From: Erysipelotrichaceae bacterium UBA3379
GTDB taxonomy: Bacteria > Bacillota_I > Bacilli_A > Erysipelotrichales > Coprobacillaceae
Assembly (NCBI GenBank): GCA_002359025.1
Contig: DEPZ01000003.1
Span: 20,996 to 54,605, forward strand
Direction of reading: 5' to 3'
Length of the DNA stretch: 33,610 nucleotides
Below are positions 23,744 through 32,068 of the stretch, piece after piece. Position numbers and translations under genes: made by a program. The notes under the pieces were generated by a model that made no database searches, was not told the origin of the DNA, and was given only the letters and a program-made list of their open reading frames with translations. Every line of letters begins with the position of its first letter. The first letter of the stretch is position 1.

Positions 23744-24356
23744 AAATTTCTTCTATCATTAATATCTTTTGAAAGAATGCAAATCGTTCGATACAATTCA
23801 TAAAAAACATCGCAATTGTTCCAATACACAATACTGCAATCACTGTACCTATACCCCATTGACCACCAAGGATTATTCCACTTATCAGCATCAATGCATC
23901 CGTTATTCCTCTTATGATATTATATTTTTTATGAAACAAGCCCATCAATGCAAAGTTCATCGCATCATTTGGATTTTTGCCACACTCAGTTTTAGACGCC
24001 AAAGCAACCGCAAAAGCAATAAATATCATCCCTAATACAAACGCAAGTATCCTATTGACTCCATCAAATACAGGAATATACTGGATTGCCAAATCTATTG
24101 ACTTTGCACTCACAATAGGAAATACCAAAGTACCTAATCCAACTTGTTTTCTATCTATAAGAAACGCTATAAAAAACATCGTAAAATTTAAACCTGCATA
24201 ACATATAGATAAAGAAAATGGTAAAACAATACTCAACCCTTGAGAAAAAGTTGTCATTGCATCAGAACCCAACATAGCCTGTATAAAAAATACACAACCA
24301 ATTCCTAAAATCAATGCCGAAAAACTTAAAATAAGTATATGTATGAAATATTTCAT
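23742..24356 (-). CDS. YczE/YyaS/YitT-like membrane protein
   Basis: A 204-residue membrane protein with about five or six helices. It shows features shared with YczE-type proteins: an early G-x-G-x-A-x-F-x-x-A-x-L-G-S-D pattern (residues 18-33) and a later CGKNPNDAMNF segment (about 123-133) after a helix. The function of the family is unknown; some members sit next to antibiotic biosynthesis or transport genes. TAGGAGGA precedes the ATG. It has its own terminator, and a possible -10 box (TATAAT, minus strand 24377-24382) without a clear -35, so it is probably monocistronic. Confidence 0.75.
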   Translation of the reverse strand: MKYFIHILILSFSALILGIGCVFFIQAMLGSDAMTTFSQGLSIVLPFSLSICYAGLNFTMFFIAFLIDRKQVGLGTLVFPIVSAKSIDLAIQYIPVFDGVNRILAFVLGMIFIAFAVALASKTECGKNPNDAMNFALMGLFHKKYNIIRGITDALMLISGIILGGQWGIGTVIAVLCIGTIAMFFMNCIERFAFFQKILMIEEI

Positions 24357-24426
24357 AATCTTCCTCCTACAAGTATATTATACAGACTTCTTGCATGTGT
24401 GGATATACTCTTTTGGTATAACTAGA

Positions 24427-26979
24427 CTAATCATCTTTTTGATAGTTTTTCAAATCTTCTAGTAAAAAATTACGACTTTTTTCTTGTTTTCTTTGAAAAT
24501 CTTGAAATTGATTTATTGTAAGAGATTCTACTTCTTTTTCTAGTTCTCGTGATGAAATACGTCTTGCCCCTCTTCCAATAACAATCATTTGTTCGAGTGC
24601 ATCAGATGTTGCAACAATCACATGATAATCATGTGAAAGTTCATGTGTAACATGTTCAATATACATATCTGCTGTTTGAGCCTCTTTGGTATAGACTACA
24701 AAAACATTATGATTTTGTTCGAAAGTCCCTAAATTATGTTTGACTTTATAGGCGTCAAAAACAATAATCATTAAACAATTTTTATAACCTTGATAATTCG
24801 CAAGAATATCAATCAGTTTTTGTCTTGCTAAATCAAGATTCTCTTTAGCAATATCACTTAGCTGTTGCCATGCAAAAATAACATTATACCCATCTACGAG
24901 CATACATTCTTGTTTGGATTTGACTAACATACTCGATTGATGATCTTCAACTGGTTTATAATAATCTTTATAAAGATGTCTTTTGGTTTTTCCATATGTT
25001 CGTTCAAATATAGCTTCTAACTCTTCATTTTCACTTGCTTGAGAAATATAGCGTTCTTGTATATAAGTCTGCTTTTCTTTTTTATATGAATAGGGAATAT
25101 GCATATACTCGCTCACTTGATAATAAGGGACATAGAAGCCTGCCCCATGTTGACAAAATATAGAACCTGTTGGGTTTTCTAAATCACTTTCACTATCATA
25201 GCCTATTTCTTCTATCACTTTATCTTGATCAAGACATGGAAGATAACCCAAAAGAGAGTAGTATATACGACCTTGGCCTTTTGTATAAGATGTCAATGTT
25301 TGTTGATAACCTTGCATTTTTTGTACTGGCGCTTCTCCTTTGATAACAACTATTTGTTCATCTTGGTAATCAACAGTACATTTTCCATGCATAGAATCAA
25401 CATCAAACATAAAACGACTCATTGAAGATAAAGGCAAAGTACATTCAAAAGAATAATAAGGTTCCAATAAAATAGATTGAGCATTTTTTAGTCCATGTCT
25501 TACAGCACGATAAGTCGCTTCTCTAAAATCTCCACCCTCTGTATGTTTTAAATGTGCTTTTCCTGATAAGAGGGTTATTTTGATATCTGTTATGGGCGAT
25601 CCAGTCAGCACACCTATATGTTGTTTTTCTTGTAGATGAGATAAGATCAATCTTTGATAATGTCCATCCAACATATCTAAAGAACATTGATTATCAATAA
25701 CAATTCCACTTCCTCTTTTTCCAGGTTCTAATAAAACATGGACTTCTGCATAATGTCTTAATGGTTCAAAATGTCCAACACCCTCTACTGTATCTTCAAT
25801 TGTCTCTAGATAAACAATTTTCCCTTCATCAAAATCAACATGTTGATGAAATCTTTCTTCAATAATACCTTTTAAAATATCAATTTGAACTTCTCCCATA
25901 AACTGTATATAGATGTCTTGATGCTCATTAAATGTGAGTTGCAACATTGGATCTTCTTCGGCCAATTGTTTTAATTGATTCACCATTGTATAAAAATCAA
26001 CACCATCAGGTAAAATCATACGATAGTTCATATAAGATGTTAAAATTGGTTGAATATGAGATGCCCCAACCCCTAATGTATCTCCTGCAAAGACATGATC
26101 CAATCCTGTCATTGCGACAATATCACCACAATGAGCTTCTTGTAACATATCATATTTTGATCCTGAATAAACACGAATTTGATCAACCTTGTCTTCTCCA
26201 ATAGTATCTTTGACTTTGATACTCCCTCCTGTGATTTTAACATGAGCAAGACGCTGACCTTTTTCATCTCTTGTAATCTTGTAAACTTGAGCCTGAAAAT
26301 CATCTAAATATGTAGGTGTTATCGTCCATCTATCCAAAGCATTGAGAAATTGATCTATATGATCTATTTTTAATGCAGAACCAAAAAAACATGGAAAAAT
26401 ATGTCTTTTTGCTATATGCTTTTGTATAAGTTTTTTAGAAATAGTCTCTGTTCTTTCATATTCTTCTAAAAGTTCATCATCTAAAAAAGCAATATTCTCA
26501 TAAAAATCTTCAGTGAAATCTACACAATGCAAAGATAACTCTTGTGTGAATTCTTTAAGAAGATCTTCTTTTAAACGATATGTTATATCCATTTTATTAA
26601 CAAACAGAAATGTTGGAATATGATAATGTTCCAACAATTTCCAAATAGTGCGTGTATGACTTTGAATACCATCAACCCCACTAATAACAATAATTGCATA
26701 ATCTAGAACTTGTAACGTTCTTTCCATTTCACTAGAAAAATCAACATGTCCTGGAGTATCTAACAAAATAAATTCAGTATCTTTCCAAGCAAATTGTGCT
26801 TGTTTAGAAAAAATTGTAATTCCTCGTTGTCTTTCTTGTGTATTATAATCTAGAAAAGCATCGCCATGATCAACTCTTCCTTGCTTTCTAATTTTTCCTG
26901 ATGTATATAATAAACTCTCTGTTAATGTTGTTTTCCCAGCATCAACATGAGCCAATATGCCTATTGTGACTTTTTTCAT
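24427..26979 (-). CDS. EF-G/TetM-like translational GTPase fused to a YacP/Rae1-like NYN nuclease domain
   Basis: An 850-residue two-part protein. Residues 1-580 follow the EF-G/TetM plan: G1 AHVDAGKTT (10-18), G2 RGITI (52-56), G3 DTPGH (74-78), G4 NKMD (128-131), a beta-barrel domain from about 225, and domains III-V. These end in LLEPYYSFE (505-512) and a GEAPVQKMQGYQQTLTSYTKGQG segment (548-570) similar to TetM. The TetM loop that displaces tetracycline is not conserved (HLKHTEGGDFRE, 477-487). A linker with FCQHGAGF (608-615) follows. Residues 690-850 form an NYN domain like YacP/Rae1, with acidic residues D696 (VDGYN), D742 (VFDAYK), D771 (TADMYIE) and D793 (SDALEQ). Rae1 cuts mRNA in the ribosomal A site. 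Rescue, quality control or ribosome protection is inferred. GAGGTGA precedes the start. Confidence 0.88.
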   Translation of the reverse strand: MKKVTIGILAHVDAGKTTLTESLLYTSGKIRKQGRVDHGDAFLDYNTQERQRGITIFSKQAQFAWKDTEFILLDTPGHVDFSSEMERTLQVLDYAIIVISGVDGIQSHTRTIWKLLEHYHIPTFLFVNKMDITYRLKEDLLKEFTQELSLHCVDFTEDFYENIAFLDDELLEEYERTETISKKLIQKHIAKRHIFPCFFGSALKIDHIDQFLNALDRWTITPTYLDDFQAQVYKITRDEKGQRLAHVKITGGSIKVKDTIGEDKVDQIRVYSGSKYDMLQEAHCGDIVAMTGLDHVFAGDTLGVGASHIQPILTSYMNYRMILPDGVDFYTMVNQLKQLAEEDPMLQLTFNEHQDIYIQFMGEVQIDILKGIIEERFHQHVDFDEGKIVYLETIEDTVEGVGHFEPLRHYAEVHVLLEPGKRGSGIVIDNQCSLDMLDGHYQRLILSHLQEKQHIGVLTGSPITDIKITLLSGKAHLKHTEGGDFREATYRAVRHGLKNAQSILLEPYYSFECTLPLSSMSRFMFDVDSMHGKCTVDYQDEQIVVIKGEAPVQKMQGYQQTLTSYTKGQGRIYYSLLGYLPCLDQDKVIEEIGYDSESDLENPTGSIFCQHGAGFYVPYYQVSEYMHIPYSYKKEKQTYIQERYISQASENEELEAIFERTYGKTKRHLYKDYYKPVEDHQSSMLVKSKQECMLVDGYNVIFAWQQLSDIAKENLDLARQKLIDILANYQGYKNCLMIIVFDAYKVKHNLGTFEQNHNVFVVYTKEAQTADMYIEHVTHELSHDYHVIVATSDALEQMIVIGRGARRISSRELEKEVESLTINQFQDFQRKQEKSRNFLLEDLKNYQKDD

Positions 26980-27023
26980 TGTTTTTCACCTCTTCAATCA
27001 TCATAACATAACCTAGTCTAAAA

Positions 27024-27052
27024 AGAAATGAATACATTATGTATCCATTTCT
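27024..27052 (-). terminator. Terminator of the MarR-MATE operon
   Basis: AGAAATGAATACA and TGTATCCATTTCT pair with a single mismatch around a TTA loop. The structure overlaps the MATE stop codon and is followed on the minus strand by TTTTTAG. Confidence 0.7.
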
Positions 27053-28413
27053 TGTATTGATTGTAATTTATTAATATTTTTCATTTCTATTGAAATCATA
27101 ATAAATGTTGTGATAAATGCAATTGTATCTGCACATGGACCAGCATACATAATTCCATCTATTCCCATAAATAATGGTAAGATCAAGATAAGGGGAATAA
27201 GGAAAATAACTTGTCTTGTCATTGATAAAATAAGCCCTTTTACTGGTTTACCTATTGCTGCAAAGAAATTAGATGAAATCAATTGTACACCGTTAATAAT
27301 CACCATAAATAAGAAGATTCGCATAAATTTCACTGCAAATTCAAAATATAAAGGTTCTCCTGTTCCAAAAATAGAAATAATAGATTTTGGGAAGAATTGA
27401 AATAATATAAAACCAATACATGATACAATCAAATTCCACATAATTGCTAATTTATAAGCCTGTTTCACGCGATCATATTTCTTAGCTCCATAATTAAATC
27501 CAACAATAGGTTGTGTTCCTTGAGAAATACCTATAATAACTGCAAATAATATAGCATTTGTTTTCATGACAATACCACAAGCAGCTAATGGTATTTCTTT
27601 TCCAAAAGCAGACATAGCTCCATAATATGTAAGTGAATTATTTAAAACAATCTGTACAAATGTAATTGCAACCTGATTTAAACTATTACTCATACCTAAA
27701 GATGCAATCTTTAGACATTCTTTTGGAACGAGTTGGAAATGAGACTTATGAAGTTCAACACTTTGAAAACGTTTAATATAATATATTGCCATAATAAATG
27801 AGAAAATTTGACCAATAACAGTTGCTATAGCAGCTCCAGCAACCCCCATATCAAAACTAAAAATAAGAATTGGGTCTAATATTGTATTGACAATAGCACC
27901 AATTAACATACACATCATTGAATACTTAGGACTCCCATCAGCACGAATCAAACTACTCATCGCATTAATCACTATAAGCAATGGCATCCCCACAGCTGTT
28001 ATTCGCGTATAACTAATTGCATAAGGCATAACATCTTTTGTTGCACCAAAAGCTGTTAATAAAGGAATCAAAAAGATTTCAATCACAATTGCATATATAA
28101 TTCCAAGGATCACCATCATACAAAATGCTGTTCCTACAACATGACTGGCCTTTTCTTTTTCGCCAGCACCTAAATACAAAGAAAATCTTGAAGCACTCCC
28201 GACACCAATCAATAAAGCTATAGCCAAACAAATTGTTGTTAGTGGATAGGCAACATTCGTTGCAGCATTTCCTAAATATCCAACACCTTGACCTATAAAA
28301 ATTTGATCAACAATATTATACAAAGAACTAACAAGCATAGCGATAATGCTTGGAATCGCAAAACCTCTTAATAATTTCGATATTTTTTCATAACCTAACG
28401 GATTATTTTCCAT
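27037..28413 (-). CDS. MATE family efflux transporter
   Basis: A 458-residue membrane protein with twelve predicted helices in two six-helix halves. It has MATE features: an N-terminal LLRGFAIPSIIAMLVSSLYN segment, the QIFIGQGVG element near residue 38 and the QPIVGFNYGAKKYDRVKQA motif near residue 300. It is most like the MepA/DinF-type drug exporters that use Na+ or H+. It begins 11 bases after a MarR-type regulator gene whose promoter holds a strong palindrome, so ligand-induced expression of this pump is likely. A GGGAGTGGG site lies ahead of the ATG. The substrate is unknown. Confidence 0.9.
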   Translation of the reverse strand: MENNPLGYEKISKLLRGFAIPSIIAMLVSSLYNIVDQIFIGQGVGYLGNAATNVAYPLTTICLAIALLIGVGSASRFSLYLGAGEKEKASHVVGTAFCMMVILGIIYAIVIEIFLIPLLTAFGATKDVMPYAISYTRITAVGMPLLIVINAMSSLIRADGSPKYSMMCMLIGAIVNTILDPILIFSFDMGVAGAAIATVIGQIFSFIMAIYYIKRFQSVELHKSHFQLVPKECLKIASLGMSNSLNQVAITFVQIVLNNSLTYYGAMSAFGKEIPLAACGIVMKTNAILFAVIIGISQGTQPIVGFNYGAKKYDRVKQAYKLAIMWNLIVSCIGFILFQFFPKSIISIFGTGEPLYFEFAVKFMRIFLFMVIINGVQLISSNFFAAIGKPVKGLILSMTRQVIFLIPLILILPLFMGIDGIMYAGPCADTIAFITTFIMISIEMKNINKLQSIQEMDT

Positions 28414-28424
28414 ATTCCCACTCC

Positions 28425-28841
28425 CTATCTTGATTTTAATGCATTTTCTGTTATTCTCTTTAAAAACTCATTGATTATCACTTGTTCTTTTTCATCAAAA
28501 CCTTCTAATAAGTGATTTTCCCAATGAGTATTAATTTCAACAATTTGTTGATAGATATCTTTAGCTTTAGATGTCGGATACAATCGACATGTCCTTTTAT
28601 CATCACTATTGACTTCCTTATAAATAAATCCCATTTTTTCTAAAGCTGTCAATGAACGCGTAATATTACTTGGATGAAGATAAAAACAGCTTATAAACTT
28701 GTCTTGTGTCATACCTGGGTTTTCACATATTTTAATTATGTAAATATGTTGCGAACTATTTAACCCAAATTTTGCAAGCGATTCATCAAGATACATCTTC
28801 GTATATCTATCACTAATAGACAAATATTTCATAATTTCCAC
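28425..28841 (-). CDS. MarR family transcriptional regulator
   Basis: A winged-helix regulator of about 138 residues. An N-terminal dimerisation helix precedes the DNA-binding domain, which has QDKFISCFYLHPSNITRSLTALEKMGFI (helix-turn-helix) and the wing with SDDKRTCRLYPTSKA. A C-terminal dimerisation helix ends the protein. The start is ambiguous. GTG at 28841 is chosen because GAGGTG lies at the right distance. The upstream ATG at 28862 has no site, and the ATG at 28832 is too far from it. It heads an operon with the MATE pump 11 bases downstream and probably represses both through the palindrome at 28884-28899. Confidence 0.87.
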   Translation of the reverse strand: MEIMKYLSISDRYTKMYLDESLAKFGLNSSQHIYIIKICENPGMTQDKFISCFYLHPSNITRSLTALEKMGFIYKEVNSDDKRTCRLYPTSKAKDIYQQIVEINTHWENHLLEGFDEKEQVIINEFLKRITENALKSR

Positions 28842-28866
28842 AATAACCACCTCAAAAGTCATCTAT

Positions 28867-28895
28867 ATTATGTCATAAATTATTTGCTTGCGCAA
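28867..28895 (-). promoter_or_regulatory. Promoter of the marR-MATE operon
   Basis: TTGCGC (28890-28895) and CATAAT (28867-28872) are 17 bases apart on the minus strand. The -35 box lies inside the palindrome, which predicts repression by blocking RNA polymerase. Confidence 0.5.
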
Positions 28896-28899
28896 GCAA
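28884..28899. promoter_or_regulatory. Perfect 16-bp palindrome, predicted MarR operator
   Basis: TTGCTTGCGCAAGCAA is an exact 16-base palindrome in a very AT-rich intergenic region upstream of the regulator gene. Palindromes of this size in front of marR genes are typical binding sites for the encoded dimer. The binding itself is inferred. Confidence 0.65.
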
Positions 28900-28913
28900 T
28901 TATTTTATATAAT

Positions 28914-28935
28914 AAAAAGGTTTTTCAACCTTTTT
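28914..28935 (-). terminator. Terminator of the second MATE gene
   Basis: AAAAAGGTT-TTTC-AACCTTTTT is a perfect 9-bp stem overlapping the stop codon, followed on the minus strand by a T-rich tract. Confidence 0.82.
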
Positions 28936-30280
28936 ATGCGTCTTGCATTTCTAAACGTTTAAGTTCCTTACGCTTTATCACCCATGCTGTGATAAAGACA
29001 ATATCAGCAAAAATCCAAGCTAAAGGATTGGCAATACAAATGGCTGTAAAACCTAATTGAGAAACAAAACAAAACGCAACAATACATCTTGCTATCATCT
29101 CAGCCACTCCTCCAAACATTGCCAAGAAACTGTATCCTAGTCCCTGTAATAAATTTCTTAATATAAACAAAACACTTAATATATAATAACAAATAGAATT
29201 ATAGATAAGATATTGCTTTATACATTCCATAATCATTTTTTCACTGGCATCAATAAATAATAACGAAAGAATATCTGATGTAAAGTACACAAATATAAAT
29301 GCTAGAATACAATAAATAAGACCTATTCCAAACGCCACCCTTAAACCTTTAAAGATACGTTCAATTTTCATAGCACCAAGATTTTGTCCACCATATGTTG
29401 CCATTGTTAATCCCAATGTTTCTAATGGTTGTGTGAGCATCACAGAAATCTTCATAGCAGCAGTCACTGCAGCAACGATATCTGAACCTAATGTATTCAC
29501 TGCTGTTTGAATCACTACACTTCCGATTGCTGTAATAGAGAATTGTAATGCCATAGGTAACCCCATTGATATAAGTTTTTGACAATAACGTTTATCAAAA
29601 GCTTTTTCATCATGTTCAAACTTTAAAATATCTGTCTTTTTTTTCATATATACAAAACAAGCTACACCCGAAATAAATTGAGCAATCACAGTCGCATAAG
29701 CTGCTCCAGGCGCACCCATATGAAATTGAGTAATAAACAACAAATCTAAAATAACATTAATAATCGAAGATAAAATTAAAAAATATAATGGTGTTTTTGA
29801 ATCCCCAATAGCTCTTAATATACTTGCAAGAATATTATATAACATAGTTGCAAACAACCCTAAAAAGATAACAGAGATATATCCATAGGCCTGATCATAG
29901 ATATCACTTGGTGTTTTCATGATTGTTAATATCGTTGGTAATGCAACGTATGTCACAACTGTCATAATAAGTGTTAAAATCACACAAAGATAAAAAGCAT
30001 TCATGATATACTTTTTCATATCCTTTATTTTCTTTCCACCAAAACTTTGTGCAATAGGTATACCAAAGCCACTACATATTCCAATCCCAAAGCCAATAAT
30101 CATGAAGTTTAATGACGATGTAGAACCAACTGCAGCCAACGCTACTTTACCGACATATTTTCCAACAATAATACTATCAACCATATTATAGAATTGTTGG
30201 AAAATATTTCCTATAACTAATGGTATAGCAAAAGCAATGATGAGTTTTAAAGGACTTCCCGATGTCATATCCTTTTTCAT
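28934..30280 (-). CDS. MATE family efflux transporter
   Basis: A 448-residue membrane protein with twelve helices. Recognisable parts are LKLIIAFAIPLVIGNIFQQFYNMVDSIIVGKYVG at the N-terminus (given as residues about 11-44) and the second-half segment TYGGQNLGAMKIERI near residue 305. It differs clearly from the other MATE protein and is not a recent duplicate. It resembles the NorM/MepA-like exporters common in gut Bacillota. The ATG at 30280 follows GGGAGGAAG; the 13 residues encoded upstream to 30319 precede that site. It has its own promoter and terminator, so it is a separate unit from the MarR operon. Confidence 0.9.
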   Translation of the reverse strand: MKKDMTSGSPLKLIIAFAIPLVIGNIFQQFYNMVDSIIVGKYVGKVALAAVGSTSSLNFMIIGFGIGICSGFGIPIAQSFGGKKIKDMKKYIMNAFYLCVILTLIMTVVTYVALPTILTIMKTPSDIYDQAYGYISVIFLGLFATMLYNILASILRAIGDSKTPLYFLILSSIINVILDLLFITQFHMGAPGAAYATVIAQFISGVACFVYMKKKTDILKFEHDEKAFDKRYCQKLISMGLPMALQFSITAIGSVVIQTAVNTLGSDIVAAVTAAMKISVMLTQPLETLGLTMATYGGQNLGAMKIERIFKGLRVAFGIGLIYCILAFIFVYFTSDILSLLFIDASEKMIMECIKQYLIYNSICYYILSVLFILRNLLQGLGYSFLAMFGGVAEMIARCIVAFCFVSQLGFTAICIANPLAWIFADIVFITAWVIKRKELKRLEMQDA

Positions 30281-30310
30281 TTTTCTTCCTCCCTTTTTGT
30301 CCATTTTTTT

Positions 30311-30339
30311 ATTATACATAACCTATGCAGACTTGTCAC
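30311..30339 (-). promoter_or_regulatory. Promoter of the second MATE gene
   Basis: GTGACA (30334-30339) and a perfect TATAAT (30311-30316) are 17 bases apart on the minus strand, about 30 bases before the ATG. Confidence 0.7.
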
Positions 30340-30361
30340 ATATTTTCAGATTATGCAAAAA

Positions 30362-30381
30362 AACTAGTCAAACGACTAGTT
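30362..30381 (-). terminator. Terminator of the RpiR gene and sugar operon
   Basis: AACTAGTC-AAAC-GACTAGTT forms an 8-bp stem at the stop codon, followed on the minus strand by seven T residues. It ends the beta-glucoside region transcribed from the right. Confidence 0.85.
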
Positions 30382-31090
30382 ATTGTAAATAAGATGCGAT
30401 ACTTTCTAGTATATACATAACAGGAACTTGAGTGACAGAATTATGTAGGTATTGATCTTTTGTATTTGGTAAATAATATCCAATAGCAAGATCAGCTAAT
30501 AAAGCCGCTTGTGAATTTTCTTTATCACATATTACAATGACTTCTATACCATTTTGTTTCATGTTCATTGTTTGTGTATAGATTTCTTTGGTTTCACCCG
30601 ATACTGATAATATAATAGCTATTGCATTATTATAAATTCCTTCCATACGCATACTAAAATCACTAATATGAGTTGTTTTGACCCCTACTCTATTTAAAAG
30701 TAACGCTCCATAATTTGCTAAAACTGAAGATAACCCAATACCAAAAAACAATACATCTTCATGTGATCGAATCATATCACATGCTTTTTGTATCTTATTT
30801 TTAAATACTTCACTATCTACTCTATGAAAATAATCTAAGATATACTCTAATTGTGATTCTTGAATGACTTTTTTATGTGAGTCATCTAACTTTAGGAATG
30901 TTTTGTATTCTCCAAAACCTTCATATCCCATTTTTTGACAAACTCTTGTAATCATAGCTGAAGAGACATGTAATATATTAGCTAGGTCTTTTAGTTTCAT
31001 TTTGAGTATTTGATTTTTATTTTGTATCATGTAGAAATAGATTGTGTATTCAAGTTCATTAAAATCCTTTATTTTTTCTATCATATCCAT
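30380..31090 (-). CDS. RpiR/MurR family transcriptional regulator
   Basis: A 236-residue regulator with an N-terminal helix-turn-helix (LKDLANILHVSSAMITRVCQKMGY, about residues 33-56) and a C-terminal SIS sugar-phosphate-binding domain. The SIS domain includes VLFFGIGLSS near 113 and AIILSVSGETKEI near 157. Such proteins sense phosphosugars. Next to a sugar kinase and a 6-phospho-beta-glucosidase, the likely effector is a glucose- or glucoside-6-phosphate. The start has GGTGAGAG upstream. A TGTTAGAAT extended -10 element about 25 bases before the ATG suggests it may also have its own promoter. Confidence 0.88.
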   Translation of the reverse strand: MDMIEKIKDFNELEYTIYFYMIQNKNQILKMKLKDLANILHVSSAMITRVCQKMGYEGFGEYKTFLKLDDSHKKVIQESQLEYILDYFHRVDSEVFKNKIQKACDMIRSHEDVLFFGIGLSSVLANYGALLLNRVGVKTTHISDFSMRMEGIYNNAIAIILSVSGETKEIYTQTMNMKQNGIEVIVICDKENSQAALLADLAIGYYLPNTKDQYLHNSVTQVPVMYILESIASYLQ

Positions 31091-31121
31091 TTTCTCTCAC
31101 CAAGTTCTATTCTAACATATT

Positions 31122-32021
31122 TTATGAATGAATGTGAAAAACTTGTTTATATTTTGCAAGAGCTCCTATTAAATTAGAATCATTATGATATTTACATCTT
31201 GTTATATTGACTTGTGGAATTGGTGGTAAACTAGCATATAATTTGTCTATTGATTTTTGTAAGTATTCCATCAGAATTGGTTGTTGACTAATACCTCCTC
31301 CAATAGCAATTTTATCTGGATCAACAACAGCTTGTAAATTGTATAATCCCATAGCTGTCATATCACAAAACTCTTCTAATGCTTGTAAAGCTTTTTTATT
31401 TCCTTGATTACATAATTCAAATGCTTGAATCCCATCTAATGCTCCCTCTTCTAGTCCTTGACTTAAACATATCATATCCACAAGTTTGAAAGCACCATAT
31501 TCCCCTCCCCACTTCTTTTCAAAACCTTCACGTTTTGACCAATCAAATGATAAATAACTCCATTCACCAGAGAAACCATGTGCCCCAGTGAAAACTTCTT
31601 TACCAATAGTAAATGCTCCACCAATACCTGTACCAATAATACACACCGCACCTACTTGTGTATCTTGTAAATTTCCATAAGTGACTTCACATAAAGCAGC
31701 ACACTTTGCATCATTTTCAATTGTCAATCTTGGAGTTGTGATAGATTGGAGTTCTTTTAATATTTCAACATCTTGATTATAATACAATGCTCCTGGAATT
31801 TGCATTTTTTGAGTCTTTTTATTAATAAGACCAGGTAATGACATAGCAATTCCATCGACTTGATTTTCATATTTTTGATAAAGACTTGCGATAGCTTGTT
31901 TAAAATCTTCTAAGTTTGTCTGTGGTGTTGGAAGACTTCCTTTTTTTAACATTTCTAATTCATCATTCATAAGAGCATATTTAATAGCACTTCCACCAAC
32001 ATCAATAACTAAATATTCCAT
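31122..32021 (-). CDS. ROK family sugar kinase without the zinc motif
   Basis: A 299-residue kinase. ATP-binding and active-site elements are present: VIDVGGSAIKYAL at residue 5, the catalytic Asp in IENDAKCAAL, GTGIGGAF, and DPDKIAIGGGIS near the end. The CxCGxxGCxE zinc-binding motif of classical ROK glucokinases and NagC-type regulators is missing. In its place is a Trp- and Lys-rich segment, SFDWSKREGFEKKWGGEYGA. A beta-glucoside kinase role is possible given the neighbours, but glucokinase or another hexose kinase is not excluded. ATG at 32021 follows GGAGGAT; the 29 basic residues encoded upstream overlap the end of the RDD gene and are not expected to be translated here. Confidence 0.88.
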   Translation of the reverse strand: MEYLVIDVGGSAIKYALMNDELEMLKKGSLPTPQTNLEDFKQAIASLYQKYENQVDGIAMSLPGLINKKTQKMQIPGALYYNQDVEILKELQSITTPRLTIENDAKCAALCEVTYGNLQDTQVGAVCIIGTGIGGAFTIGKEVFTGAHGFSGEWSYLSFDWSKREGFEKKWGGEYGAFKLVDMICLSQGLEEGALDGIQAFELCNQGNKKALQALEEFCDMTAMGLYNLQAVVDPDKIAIGGGISQQPILMEYLQKSIDKLYASLPPIPQVNITRCKYHNDSNLIGALAKYKQVFHIHS

Positions 32022-32040
32022 AATTATCCTCCATAACAAC

Positions 32041-32068
32041 GAAATCAGATGCCTACGCACCTGATTTC
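32041..32068. terminator. Intercistronic stem-loop after the RDD gene
   Basis: GAAATCAGATGC and GCACCTGATTTC pair over 12 positions around the loop CTAC; the single mismatch on the plus strand is a G-U pair in the minus-strand RNA. It overlaps the last codons of the RDD gene, and the ribosome binding site of the ROK gene lies just beyond it. The T-run is good only on the plus strand (TTTCTTTTTT), so on the minus strand it may act as a partial terminator or an RNA-stabilising hairpin. Confidence 0.5.

Noticed and set aside
24427..26979. Classification as a tetracycline resistance determinant
   Set aside because: The GTPase part resembles TetM overall, but the drug-site loop is not conserved and a nuclease domain is attached, so resistance cannot be claimed from sequence.
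27037..30280. Tandem duplication of MATE genes
   Set aside because: The two proteins differ in most positions outside the family motifs, and they are in separate transcription units.
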